Source of the DNA: Stratiolaelaps scimitus
Lineage: Eukaryota; Arthropoda; Arachnida; Mesostigmata; Laelapidae
Direction of reading: 5' to 3'
Length of the DNA stretch: 64,000 nt
Assembly (NCBI GenBank): GCA_019614645.1
Contig: JABWDB010000039.1
Span: 1-64,000, forward strand
Below the pieces are notes generated by a model. The model was given only the letters and a program-made list of their open reading frames with translations, was not told where the DNA came from and did not search any database. Below, piece by piece: positions 34,901 to 47,748 of this stretch; positions within the stretch are counted from its first letter, which is position 1; each line of letters starts with the position of its first letter. A program made the translations under genes and the position numbers.

Positions 34901-37483
34901 ATATATAAGATCATCGAATATTGATTATTTCTTATGTTCGGGTATAATGGTCAGGCATATTATATATATATATGTGTCATGTTACTTGCGATGTGTTCCG
35001 AATTAATGACACAATATTTAATGATGTTACCATCGAGTAATGTCTAATAGCAAATCTTCCTCCCTCTGTAACTTCATCGTAGGCTTCGGGAAACGACATT
35101 TTTCATTGATAGCCCGTATACACACAGGACAATTATCGAACATCTCGATCAAACGATCCATTATAATGTTTCTCAAAGATTGTTATCAAACATTTACAAA
35201 TATAGTTGTAGTTCGGTGATGCGCTGCCTGCTGATGTTTTCTTTTCTTTTGAGAGGAGGAGGACATTTTCTTCAAACGCACGGACACCACCAGAGACACG
35301 TTTCAATCCCCATGAAAGTGCACCGATCCAGTGCATTGGGGTTGACGTGGATGTCAAAACGCCTCTGCATGCTAAAACCAAACTGCCTGCTGATGTTAAT
35401 AGAGAGCAAATAGTCACCGCCGTCACCCGCATTCTTATCTCATAGCTGATACGAAGAAAGATACATAGAAGCCACTAGAGATTTACGATTTGGTCAACAG
35501 ACGCAAGGAGCGAGCTTTTTCATCTGCCAACGATGAACTGAACGGCGGTACGACCGTCCTAAAAGTGTGTGCCGACAAGACACAACGAGACTGTGTACAT
35601 GTGTCATTATCGCGACGATGATCGTACAATATTTTACTAAATCGAACAACCGGCAGAGCTGGATGACTCTACCGGGCAAAAGCTGATCCTCAAGAGCCGA
35701 ACGACTGCTGGGCCCAATATTTGTTATTGCAACCGTTGCACAGTAACGAGTAGAGGAACTAGAAATAAGAAGAGGCATAATAATCGATGTTTGATTGATC
35801 GGTGTGTTTCTGTGAGCGTTTCCTTATTGTGTTAGCATATCTGAGTTGATAGCATCCATAGGCGCATCGTTGTGTCGAATGAATCGACCGCTGGCTGGAA
35901 ATCGTTGAAATGAATTGTTGTCGACAATGATTGTCCATCAACTCGTGGATAATTGGCAGCGGTTGGATGCCGTGTGGACGCTACATATCATTTGTTCATA
36001 AGGGTGTAGGGTGGGCTATAGAAGATGTGCTTCAATTATATAGATATATTTTCTATCTATTTGTGGGACTCCCTCATGCTAGAAGATATTTTTCATTTAC
36101 GCCAAATTCAATCAATTACATTATCGTATATATTTTTGAAATCTTATTCTTATCGACATAGATATGCATCTCGTATAGCCACCTAAAAAAAAATATATAT
36201 ATATATATATGTATAATAATATTTATGATAGCGACGTGGTTGAACTACTTCATGATTGCTTTAGGATTTCAATTTTCTCTTGCTGCCTGCAAAGAGCATC
36301 GAACTTAATTAAATCAAGGAAGCGTCGATCATTATGTGCAGGTGACTCGTGCCCGGATGATCAGATTCGTTCAAATGAGTTCGGCAATAGAGCAAAGGGA
36401 ACCTTCCTCTGTGCAGCCTCGAATATTGAACGTTACAACAGAATTAAATTCAAAAATGATAACATCGGACGCAGCAAGAATACGAGCAAAATCGGGTAAG
36501 CGTTTTGCCACTCTACATGTCCTCTGCGAGGTGGATAATTTTGCGCGCACATATAATTGTTTTTTCGAGCTGACCCTCAAACAGGCCTCAGCTCTTAACC
36601 TTTTAGATATTACTAAAGGGGCGCACATATGGTCTTGTACATGTACATGTATTTAAGTATAGTATTCTCTCTCGGAGAAAGCTATAGGAACTCTGGTGTA
36701 TAGAGATAAAAACGGTTGTGGTACTTGCCGGAACGAGCGATATACATTGTGTGTTTGTGGTACCACCACCACTCATAACCTGTCAATGCTCGTATCTGAC
36801 TGGCCCGAGAGTGATGCCTATTCACAGTGGTACGCTACGATAAGCTCTCGTAGATGCGTCTCTACGAAGCAATGACCTTGCTTTTGACAGACTACCACAA
36901 CATTTCGAGCATATAGAGATCGTAGGCACATGTACTTTGCTCTGTTATACTATAAAATTAGTCATTGTTTCACACTCCCAATTGGCGGGTATTCTGGTTG
37001 CGCGTTCTCGACAGATCGTTGGCAGAGTTTCATCTCGTTAACAGACGACTAGTAATCTCGTTAATGAAATAGGTGATTCCGAGAGTTGCTAGTGACCGAA
37101 GTTGATTCGTTGATTTTTATCATTGTTACACCCGCGTTCATTTCAACAGCTTCTACCCAATTGATCTCCCCACGTCTGTGAGCGTATACTCAACTCCTCC
37201 ACAGCTGCCACGAACAACACGCCAAACACCCTGTGGGAGATATTAGTCAATAAAACAAGCTAGGCAATTCCTTTCTCACATATGTTTTTACCGCCGTCTA
37301 CGCGGGTCCAATTCCTCCTCTTTTGACCTTATCAACATTGAACCATCGGTCGTGAGTCGCGCTTACAAACGTATTGTCCGAATAGCGTTTCCATCCTTCT
37401 CGAAGGAACGCACCGACATTTCGGGCGGCCTTCGACACGTCGATTGGCTCGTATGGTGATTCGTAGATCTTCATGATGCTCAT
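25977..37483 (-). CDS. Acyl-CoA synthetase / luciferase-like (4CL-type) adenylate-forming enzyme, 8 exons
   Basis: Family role: ATP-dependent activation of a carboxylic acid to an acyl-adenylate, then a CoA thioester. My minus-strand model joins 37483-37328, 31926-31719, 31066-30960, 30419-30205, 29793-29414, 28978-28764, 26947-26674 and 26116-25977. All seven junctions are GT-AG and in phase and give 564 residues, normal for the family. Motifs: phosphate loop TSGTSGRSKAV (about residues 204-214), YGQTE (357-361), YRTGD (435-439), hinge DRLKEFIK (453-460) and C-terminal PRSPMGK with the catalytic lysine at about 544. The start is the ATG at 37483, the first methionine after an upstream in-frame TAA. 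Oddities: the usual TGxPKG of the phosphate loop reads SGRSKA, and the conserved glycine of the A8 motif is a histidine (about 463). The exon 5-6 junction leaves about 10 extra residues before YGQTE, so an earlier donor is possible. The last residues (GQS) are not a peroxisomal SKL signal. The substrate is unknown. Confidence 0.85.
26948..28763 (-). other. Intron 6 of the synthetase gene
   Basis: About 1.8 kb between the exons ending ...EKALQ and beginning DATTDGWYRTGD. It contains a 149-codon minus-strand ORF (28394-27945) rich in Pro, Ser and Arg. This has no recognisable domain and no fitting splice phase with the gene, so I treat it as noncoding, possibly repeat-derived. Confidence 0.6.
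31927..37327 (-). other. Intron 1 of the synthetase gene (5.4 kb)
   Basis: The donor follows ...WFNVDK (AAG|GTCAAA, a weak donor) and the acceptor is TTTTCAG before TDAGSGLQYTGEQ. The intron holds (TA)n tracts near 34890, 34960 and 36192, and near 36568-36605 a short repeat that recurs inverted at 51100-51165. I see no independent gene in it. Confidence 0.65.
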
Positions 37484-39488
37484 AGGTATCAGGTTGTCCA
37501 CCACAGCAGTTTGCACCCTTTACTTTCACCGTTGCTCCACGTATCAAAACAGAGCCGCTGCGCTGCACGAACTGTTTGAACACAACACTCTACTCATGGC
37601 GTAGAGCAAACGATCGAGGCAACTGTGACACTGAGGTCGCGTTTTGGACGGTCCCGGCTGTTCTGGGCGGATCTACCAGCTGCGGCAGCTGTATATTATA
37701 GCGGTGAGTTGTCTACAGCCTCTAGAGATTGCCCTGGCCCGCGTTGGATTATGTTGATGTTGGTGTGGCGTGCAACGTCGTTTACGATGCTTAATGGATT
37801 TTATCATCGACCGTCTCCTCGTCTGTCGCTGGCTGTTCAAGATGCCACTTCAGCGAGGGTTCGACCATACACACGGGCGATGCTGTACCAACCCAGGTAT
37901 ATAGCTAGCTCGTTCACTGAACACTGCTGTGAGTAGACGCGCTGTGGCACAATGGCAACAGTAAAATGACTAAGATAGAAAATTCAACGAAAATGGGGTG
38001 TCCTTTGGCGCCGGCTCCCGTACCATCCACAAGTGTTTCGTATTCGTCTTTTTGTTCCCCGGGCGTGATTTCTCGTTAGTCCGAAAACAAATGGACAGTG
38101 AAGAAAACACGATTGATAACGATACACCGCATACAGTATTCACAGATGAGCTGGTAACGTAGTAACTGTGTATCATTTAAGAGAGGTCATGTTTATAGAG
38201 AGAGTTACGTGCAAAAATAGAGTGAACACGCTTGGCACATGTAAACCTTTGATGGTAGCCATTGAATTTAGTGCGTTCTCCCATACAAGCGATTGATTGT
38301 CATGACGAAGGTCTCGAACGACTGTCGGATGACCAGTTCAATAAACGGAAGGCATAGACGCGTTGCATGCAACGCTGCCCATGAAACTTTTCCTAAGAAC
38401 TGCTATTCCGACGTTGATCGTCACTTTGCTAAACACTATTTGAGCAGAACTCAGACGATGCCCCTCCAATCTCACTGGTAGTCGGCTATTCGATGGCCTC
38501 TTCAGCTTAGCTTCACTACACATCTACCGCGATATCAAGCAGCGTTTTGTCGACCATCACACCTCAACATATGCAGGAGCTTTCGGAAAATATAGATATA
38601 AAAATAGCAAAAATGTCATACAGGAAACAGGCATTGTCTTTGACAGTATATCAACGATTCAGCAACTATTGAACAACAGTTCGAATAAACGTCATGTTTT
38701 TGTCCATAGTTCCCGTCATTAATTTGCATTTGTGAACGGTTATTTCGCTAGCTACATGGATTAATCATATGATGCTTTTCCATATATATGACTCTCCCTC
38801 TCTCTCACACGAGCTGACCAATTTGCAAACGGTAGACCTTATGTCTCACGTCTTCATCCACAGAACCGCCTGGAGCACAACGAACTGAATGGCATTATAC
38901 GATTAATAATAATACTAACGGTGTGGCCGTCGTACTGAGAGAAAAGTCCGTTGTCAGTAGCATGCTTCCCATCAGTAGCTCTCTATGCACGGAGGAGCGT
39001 TCAACGAAATGTTCGTTCATACATTTGTGCTTTTAGAGCTACAAAGGTGAACTCGAGTGGGACGACAATTATAATATTAACGTAATCACTATTTCTTTTG
39101 TATTCAACCCATGACTTTCACCCACGGCGTGATTAACAGCAACCCTTGTAATAATGACATATAAGAGAACTTGCAGCATGGTATGCAGTTCCTTCAATAA
39201 ATCAATAAAGCTGTACCTTTACCTGTACCTTTGACCGGCCCACGTCACCCACAGCTATTCCATGATCCACGAATCACAGAACAAATCGTTCAAGTTGGTA
39301 TTCTCTCTCTCTCTCGTTCTTCCCTTGATTATTCTTTGTTATTCTACGATCAATCGTCGAAGTTATGTTCTTCAACAGCCAACAAAGTGTTTGCCTTTAC
39401 AGTTAGCGGCAGAACGATTCTATGTACTTGCTGAGAAACGATCATCGAATTGCTCAGAATGTGTGACATTTGTGTACATTTACAAAAC

Positions 39489-39519
<31 letters not shown>

Positions 39520-42355
39520 ATTTCAAATAAACGCTGTATCAAATTCGCTCGCAGCGTTCGGCTTTTTTAGCGAGTTAAACAAGAAGCCTGCCGGATAGGA
39601 TACTAATGACTGTTCTTGTTATTGCCCCAGGTATAATAGAGTGTAGTCTTTACAACATGGTGTTATCTTAACTTGTGTTGGACAGTACTTCATCAACTAA
39701 CGATTGTGTAAGAATATTAGTAGGTCGGCTCTAAGCTGAACAATGGCTACATGCATATTGTAAATTATTGTAGAAGTTTTTTATTACTTATCTGTGGCAA
39801 CCTACACTAGCATCTTGCTGGTTGCCGCCAGTATTCGAATTGTCTCTGTGTTCAGGTCTACGAGGCTGATTATGCTATGCGAATGTCATGTTCGAGCTCG
39901 AAATGCTCGTTTCATGCTGTTGCCAAATATTGTGCGCCTATATACGATTTTTGCTAAGCTATTCGTGCGATAGCGCCGGATTCGTGAATCTCAAACAGGT
40001 GCAGATTACCCACGATCCTAAGCTAGGCAGTCTTGCAAGAACTTTCTGTTGCTGACAGTCTGCCGTCCAGAACGAAAGCACCCATTGAACACTCGATTAG
40101 TAAGTACCTGCTAGTGAGTTCTTAGCCACGCTTATGTGGCTGTCCTGCTGCCGATCGGTTGGTATATCTGTGTGGGACTATGTTGTCTGTGTTGCATCCT
40201 GCTATGCTGATGTGTACGCAGGCGTTGATGTGCTTCGCTTTAGAATAGACAGTCGCAACAGCAGATCGGCCGGTCCTTCGAAACGCTGACCAACCTCGCC
40301 TATGCTAGCCACCTTCCAAAAAGGCCTTTGCAATGGGTGATAATTAGGCACTAGGCCCAATGCCGAATGCCATTTTGTGTACATAGATATACCAATGTGA
40401 AGTGCGAGCAATATGGGCTGACGACGACAAAATCTATCTGCAACAAATTCGTCCACACACGAAAATACAAGCCACCAGCTTGCTGATGACATGAGCCATG
40501 TGTTAATCGTGGTTAATTGGTCCTGGCAGGCTAGTGTGTGTGTGTATGGTACAAGCAATAGGTTCCGTCGAATGAAAGACCACCGCGCTCGGTTTGAATA
40601 GTTCACGCACGGCAGATGTGGTATCTTGCGTTGACTGACCAAACGCCCCAACTGTCAACAAGAAAATATCTGAGCAAAGTGACGGTAGCAAGTTGTTGCT
40701 CTTGTTGGGTTGAGTTTTATTTCGTATGATACTATTTGCTTCCATTTACTATAGAAGCAAATGTTTATAGAGAAGTTCCGTGTCATTGAGAACAATGAAA
40801 GTTGAGATCAGTCTCAATTGTGAGTGCGTGTATACGTGTTTTCTGTTGCATACAGTACACCGTCACCCGGTATCGAATGCAGATATAAGTGACAAATGCA
40901 AGCGGACGCCAGTCGATCGAGCCGCTTATAGCTTACTGCCCTTGTCTCAATAGCTCTCGCGGCTCCGGCTTTCTCCTTCTGTCCACGTGTGTCTGAGCGG
41001 TATCAGGGATGCCATCAGATATATACCAGATTGCTGCTCGGGAATACTAATCTTTTGGGTGGCTGTGACGAGCACGGGGACTAATTTGTTGAACCGATAC
41101 TAACTATTTTGTACAGTAGAATTCTGTGAACGAACACCTAGACAGTTTGCATACGAAAGGTTTGCGCCCTTCAGGCGGTGCTCGTTTTGCCGGTTAATAT
41201 TGTGGTACCTAGGCTGATCCCGAACGCGCGTCCCTAACCTGAAAATAATACCAGGTAGACAGGTTGTGGAGATCGCGTAAACATGTGCATCCGCGTATTC
41301 AACGACCACAAAAGTGTCTATATAGCAATCTACGGGGCCAGTGTTTGCTGTGCCTATTCCAAGACAACGGGGCCGGAATCGCGAGGGGCTGTCTTCGAGC
41401 CGCTCACCGCCAACGAACGTGAGCACCACGCAGCGCATGGCCATCGAAATAAATCAGAGATGGAAAGCTGGAGTCACGTCTCCCGGATGAACGTTTGAAT
41501 CAGTACAAAACAACAAAGCAAATAAGGTAACGTTGGTCCGGATCACAACGATTCAGTTATGTATTTCTTATGGGAAATACTCTCTGAGTTACTTGCATAA
41601 CAGGATGCATGTTTCATGTAAGATGTGCTTCATGCATGCTTCTTCAGTTCTTCCGCGGTTATAAGTGCAGCAGATGAAGCCCGTAATAAGTTATCATTCC
41701 TCCGAATTGCTGTGCATTTGTCAGATCACGGATAGCTATACACTTGGGAGATTAGAAGAACGACGCTGAATGTCACGAATCGAGTCGCGGATCAGCCAAG
41801 TTGACTAGTAACGGAACTGATGATCAGGCGTCACTGGTTCGCCTCATGGCTGTGTCTAGATAGCAGTTTAGCTGAGTGTGGCCTATTTTGTGGTTTATGA
41901 GCGGTGATGATTCTCCTTTGCTCTTCAACGTTACTCGGGTTGATTATTAGGTGAGTTACGATGCTATATAGTTCAGCGAGTTTGTAGTGCACTCTTCTCT
42001 ATCAGGTAGCTCCACGGGTAGACGACTTAGAGAAGACCGGTAAAAACATGAATCTGTCCGAAGTGTTTGTTCATTCCAGGTCAGGTATGAAGAAGCCAGT
42101 TGACGATCGTAAACGTTGTCTGTATATATATATATTTTTTTTTTCGGTTTTGATTGTTGTTCAGGTCAGTCCACACTTCGGTACGGATATACCGTGTTCG
42201 TAGGCTAGATTAAGCAATGATCAAGTGATCCTCGCCACGCTGCCAGAATCTTCATTGAAGCGTTCATCGTGGGTTTTACATCCATAAATGGTTCTGCTTA
42301 TATATAGATATGATACTAACATGGCTCTGTATATATGAAACGATGTGAATTTCAG
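37484..42355. promoter_or_regulatory. Divergent intergenic region between synthetase and transporter
   Basis: About 4.9 kb between two outward-facing genes, so it must contain both promoters, although I cannot point to core elements. Low-complexity tracts are present: (AG)n at 39488-39519 and a short (TA)n at 42121. The ORFs here (for example 37625-37936 plus and 40202-40651 minus) show no domain, no splice context and no repetition, and I regard them as chance. A splice acceptor (TTTCAG, ending at 42355) just before the transporter start suggests a 5' UTR intron reaching into this region. Confidence 0.5.
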
Positions 42356-42369
42356 ACAGAATTGGAGAG

Positions 42370-45300
42370 ATGAAGCGACGTCTGATCACCGAGGTCGGTC
42401 TCCTCGCAACAGCGAGCTTTATTCAGGGTGCAGGGTTTTCACTCATTGCACCGTTCTACCCTAATGAGGCCTTTCAAAGAGTAGGTTTCTTACATCGTTT
42501 CTATATACATATTGCAGCCAGAACACTATTCAACATGGGTGATAAGATATATATATATATATATATATTAGGCGACCTCGGCCCCCTCTCTGCCAATCTC
42601 TTCCAAGAGGTCTGCCACAATCTGGTCTACGCCACCGGCGGCAATCGCGCAGGGTCCTCCCTTCCTCCTCCTTCACTTATCATGCGAAGAGGTAATGTCA
42701 TCGCCGCCCTCGGGGGTGACCATGACCACCTCAGTCTGACACCCTATCCCCAACTGTATCATTAATGATTGTTTATGTTAGGACACACAATACTATGAAA
42801 TTTATTCATTTCAATAGATAGCCTTCCAATATATATATATATATAATGTATACACGGGACGGGGGAGATGAGATTCACAAGGAGCGTATAAATGTCCATG
42901 TTTCGTGATCGACGTGTATGATTCATGCTAATCACCATTAAACGCCTGCAGGGAAATTCTTCGACACATGTCGGCATCGTAATGGGCGTATATCAGTTGG
43001 TCATGTTTTTATCGTCGCCTCTATTTGGCTGGGCACTGTCACATCAGCGATTTCGACCCCGCTCACTCCTCTGGATTGGTTTACTGATGGATGGACTCTT
43101 CAGTGCTGCATTCGGCTTCGTTGTGTTTCTTCAGCAATCATCGCTCTTTTTTGGAACTTCCCTTATCCTGCGCGTTATGCAATCGCTCGGTGAGTGAGAA
43201 CAGGGTGGACGAACGTTGATGCCACCTCATAATCATGCAATGTTCGTTAAGAGATCATGGGTGAACTATGCAGCAGCATGGTCACACGAGCGGAGCTCGT
43301 GTTTTTAGGAACAGCGGACGAACAACAATATGCATTTATAATTGTCACATCATTCTTGAATAGCGTGATGAGTAGGGCGGTATGAACGATGACTTAATTA
43401 GTGATGTAAAAAAAAAAAGCCGAAACATGGAAATTCGAAACATATGGGATTGAACACAGGTTAAATGGTGCATATGTCACGTGCAGGGTAAAAGATATTT
43501 TCAGCTTTCGTTATCCTGAAAAATTCGGCCAAGGCTTTTCACATCACTTCTATCAATACGAGACGGAACAGTCACATCGATAATTGATCTGTTGCAGTCG
43601 CACTAATCAGTTCAATTAAAGATAGAATACGAAGGCGAATAGTGAAACTTCGCCAAAAGTTTAACTGTACCGTTAATTAACATTGAATTGTTGCATCTAC
43701 CGAAACGCAAGAACGATGACGTACACGAAATCGGGAGTTTGCCTCTCATATGTATCATGGCACCTATACGTATCTCTATCCGTATCTTTCTAGATATATG
43801 CGATTTAGCGTTACAAGCATTTTTGTGCTATGGTACATCTGAACACGTTTTAGGCAACTCGGCATCAATGACGTGCTACTTCACACTTCTCGGCGCAGAG
43901 TTCCCTTCGTTGCTCGGCCAACTCATACCCGCCATCGAGGCAGCTTTTAGCGCGGGTCTGATCGCCGGACCATTCTTCGGTGGACTCCTATTTCATTACC
44001 AAGGCTTCTGCGCGACGTTTGTGATCTTCGGAGCCAGCTTGGCATTATTAGGTTAGACCTCGATATAAGGACCTTTTCTCGAATTTCCTCCGTATGTTAT
44101 CGTCAAAACGGGCTCCACGTATATGCAATTGGATACGACGTTGATCGTTCGTGAGGTTTCGTCGTAGGTGACACTAGATAGCCACCTTGGCAGACTCGAG
44201 GAAAAACGCCTGCACTACGGATACGCCTATGTAATCTGATGCGATTAGCTCTTTGCCTCTGAACAGCGAGATGGAGAGACGTTGTAGAAGGAAACTCCTC
44301 GGTTGTATTTCCTTTACTTTCTAGGTGTTGTGTGTAGCTTCGCGTTCCCTACACCGTGTTCTTCCGGTAGCTGGGAAAACCTCAGTCTATGGGACACCCT
44401 TCAGAAACCTCGAGTTGCGGCAAACTCCATGCTTTTTCTCATTGGACTTTTGATGATTGGCTTTAATGATGCTACGCTGGCTGTACATCTACAACAGGTG
44501 ATCAGATACGTTCTTTTGTAGTTATTGTATAGTTAGAAATGAGTAAGAAATTGTACATGCAGCGTTATATGATAACGAGTAAATTAGTTCTTACCTTGGG
44601 GACTTTTTGAAGCACCACTGACAACTGATTTCAACAATACTATATTGTTTTTTGAATCAATGCTCGGTTGAAGATGAAGACCTATTTGACACAAGTATGC
44701 CACTCATTCCGACATTTTAACAGGAGGACACAATCGTATATCAATGGTTCAGCCGTGTTAACCCTGGCGATCCATCGGACGATTATTCCTTTATAGTTCA
44801 ATCTGCCTCCAGCCTGGATGGGAGCAATGTTCATACCGTGTGGGCTAATCCAGAGTATCTTCTCACCATTGTGGGGTCGACTAGCCTCATCACTGGAGCG
44901 ACCTCGATTAGTTTGTATCGCGGGGACGTTCCTCTGCGCCATCTGTTACGCGGTTTCTGGACTATCATCATTTTACTACAAGGCCACGCTCAATCCGTCC
45001 ATGGTGCCCACGATCATCGCGCAACTGTTTTTAGGTGAGAGATAATAAATAGCAAATGGTATCCACTTTGTTCCTGTCGAATAACGAAATCATCACATTT
45101 TCCTTTGACCATCGCCTTATGCGGGTTCTGAGCGTCCGTCCACCAAGCTTAACTATAAAGCATTCACCTGTATAGTGTACACGAATAACACAGAAGTGCT
45201 AGTGATGTCTAGTTGAGTTTCGCCGAACGACCCGGGTCAAGGGTGTCACCACCAGTGTATATGGGGGCTTGCTGAAATCAATGGGTCGACCTCATTTCCC

Positions 45301-46503
45301 ATTTATCTGATAAAAACGGACCTAACTCTATGATATCGGCTTTTTGACGTTGTATTATCCAATTTTATAGGAATGGGTGTAGGAGCCGTCTACATACCGG
45401 CCTTCCTCGACGTTCTTCGCTATTGCCTCACAAAATTGCATTACCCGGACGACGTTGGAACGTATGGACTGCTATCTGGCCTATTAACATCGGCGCTCTG
45501 TTTAGGTTCTTCGATAGGCTCGGCGACTGGTAGGTTTGGGACGAACGAGTGATCAACATTTCGTTCGAATCTAAATTATCGGAGACGTACAAATGATGTC
45601 GACGTTCTGTGACGTCGAGTAAATGTGCTAAGAAGAACACCATAGTGCCATATTGTAGGTGTGGAAAGGAAGACAGAGAGACAGAGAGAAAAAGGTTTCT
45701 AATTCGTCATTTGACAGAGTCTGGTTCCCACAAGTGAAATGTTATATAGCATCCATCGCCAAGCACTCGTTCTTCACATTCAGTGACGTCTCCCACTAAT
45801 TAAAGCAGATTTCCCAGTCTTGCTCGCGAGAAAACCAACACCTAAACACGCTTCCCGTGGAGTTGAAATGTTGTTTTAGCGAGAATAGCATGCCCTGTCT
45901 ACCGATATCGCTCCGGGTACGCGTTCTCCGTTCGAATGTTAGATTGACTGAACTCCCTCTCGCGATATCCCTCATGCTACTAACAAGCCCAATTCTTCAG
46001 CCCTGGTTTTGCTTCTTCTTAGCATACGTGTATTTGATTTTCGTCTTCTCGTACGTTATCATCTCAGCATTTTTGTGCGTAAATACGTAACGTGCTTCTT
46101 TCGCAGGAAAGAATCAAACATATCCAGGACTAAATACTATCAGAAAAATAGCACAATACAATGATAAAAAAAAAGCATTTTCACGCAGAATATATGGTAA
46201 TACGTGATTTAATTTATATATATATATATAACTTAAATCACCTATATATCATATATATATATATATATATATATGTGTCTCTGTTGACCTCCTTCTATGG
46301 CCCGAATCACAACAATATCTGTCAAATTCCGTCAAAACATAGGTGGCGTTCTGTTGGATCATGTCACGTACTCAACCGCGTGTCAGTTTATGCTGGTCCT
46401 CCTCGTGGTGACAATGGCCGTTCTCATTGTCACGCCAGGATCGCCCCTCGCTACGCTGCCGAAAGGAGAAGAGGCTGATTTACTCATAAAACCCATTCAA
46501 TGA
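42370..46503 (+). CDS. MFS transporter, SLC18B1-like, 7 coding exons
   Basis: Predicted multipass membrane transporter of the major facilitator superfamily. My model joins 42370-42480, 42952-43189, 43854-44051, 44325-44497, 44797-45034, 45371-45529 and 46343-46503. All junctions are GT-AG and phases match, giving 425 residues, close to SLC18B1 proteins. The first helix is LLATASFIQGAGFSLIAPFY, followed by the FYPNEA motif typical of this subgroup; GIVMGVYQLVMFLSSPLFGW is helix 2. Later segments (GLIAGPFFGGLLFHYQGF, MGAMFIPCGLIQSIFSPLWG, GLLSGLLTSALCLGSSIGSA) fit the second half of an MFS fold. Human SLC18B1 is described as a vesicular polyamine transporter, so polyamine or amine transport is a reasonable but untested guess. 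Exon 5 starts at 44797; a second acceptor at 44723 would shift the frame and lose the transporter sequence. Intron 1 contains a retroelement tail. Confidence 0.83.
42568..42715 (+). mobile_element. Retroelement C-terminal tail fragment in transporter intron 1
   Basis: A GC-rich stretch after a (TA)n tract reads LGDLGPLSANLFQEV, then NRAGSS and MRRGNVIAALGG. It aligns in order with the tails at 61145-61407 and in units 2 to 4. The frame happens to be open from the transporter's first exon through the fragment (131 codons to 42765), so intron retention would give a truncated fusion. Confidence 0.6.
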
Positions 46504-47748
46504 CGTATTCAACGCGTAGATAATGGGTACAATTACAATATTGTTACGTTACCTGTTATCTTGGAAACGAACCAAGTCGTAAAATGAACCGTGCGGCAAT
46601 CGATTACAAGCAGCTAGAACTGGAATACCAGCAAACATATGAATCGTTTCTATGTACTTATGTAAATAGAGCAAATGTATACTTCGAAACACGTAATAAT
46701 AGCATTGATGATCGTGATGTCATGGCACGAGTCATCGATCGAACGATGAGGTCATACATTGTACATTTTAAGATGAATAAATTGAATATCAGCTGTGTAT
46801 TGAGTATTCTAGTTTCACGTTCAAGCAACATCGTATGTTGTCCAGAGTTCATTTTGGGGGATACGTTGTCATTCAATCAGTTTAATTAATATTGGGGCCA
46901 AGGGAACTTTCGCATCCATAGGGGGTCTTCTATTACGCATCCTATACCGGTGTACCTTGAGCGTCACGCCATAGTATGCCTATGTGTGTTATGGTTGTAT
47001 AATAGTATTCCAGAAAGATTAGTGTCCAACATATATCATGCTTCGAATCACTGTAAGTAACCCAAACAAGGAGTTTATGAAGGTGTAGTCAGAGGATGAT
47101 CGCAGCTATGATGGTTCGATCACGATACAGCAGAGGACCTGTAGCATTTAGTTCATTAAGGAGATGAGTCCACGCGGACATTCATACGACGCAATTCCCC
47201 TAACGTGGTTCCGTTGCTCATGCTCATAAACAGCCACGTTATATCCATCTCTATAAGTGTCGAAAAACCTAGCTATCTCCCATATTACTTTCATTTGGTC
47301 GCATTGATTTGCAATTAGTCAAAATGTCAACAGCTACAACTACTACTGTTTCTCTCTTATGATCTGTTGTCCCATATATATTTTCATATGTTTCCAACAA
47401 AGAGCTCTCCTATAGGTGGCGTCTGTATGAACACACAATCCACAGCATCCACGGCCTCCTCCCTGTTCAATAAGAAACATGATTGGCTATCGGACAATCG
47501 GTGTTTCGTGAGGTCAGCGACTGCCGCCCACACATGTATACCTAACCGTTCGTCGCATAATGAAACGCTGAACAAACAACAGCATGTATCCATAAACTGA
47601 ATATTTATAGATATTGTGAATATATGACATGATATTATTGACAATGCAATAATTGGCGAAACAAAAACTACGACGCGTCTCGCAGCTACGCTTCAGTCTC
47701 CTGATATATCATTGTGTCCAGTCGTATGTGTTCAGCTTGAGGGCAACG
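46504..47748. other. Intergenic, transporter to small secreted gene
   Basis: About 1.2 kb holding the transporter 3' UTR and the next promoter. I see no gene here. Confidence 0.5.

Noticed and set aside
36209..36656. Exon-like plus-strand ORFs ending near a GTAAGC
   Set aside because: No signal peptide, domain or matching acceptor-exon partner was found; they lie inside the synthetase intron 1.
40202..40651. 149-codon minus-strand ORF in the divergent intergenic region
   Set aside because: No recognisable motif, no splice context and no repeat elsewhere; a chance ORF is more likely.
44724..45040. Longer version of transporter exon 5 starting at a second acceptor (44723)
   Set aside because: That frame loses the transporter motifs and ends in a stop; the acceptor at 44796 restores the MFS sequence.
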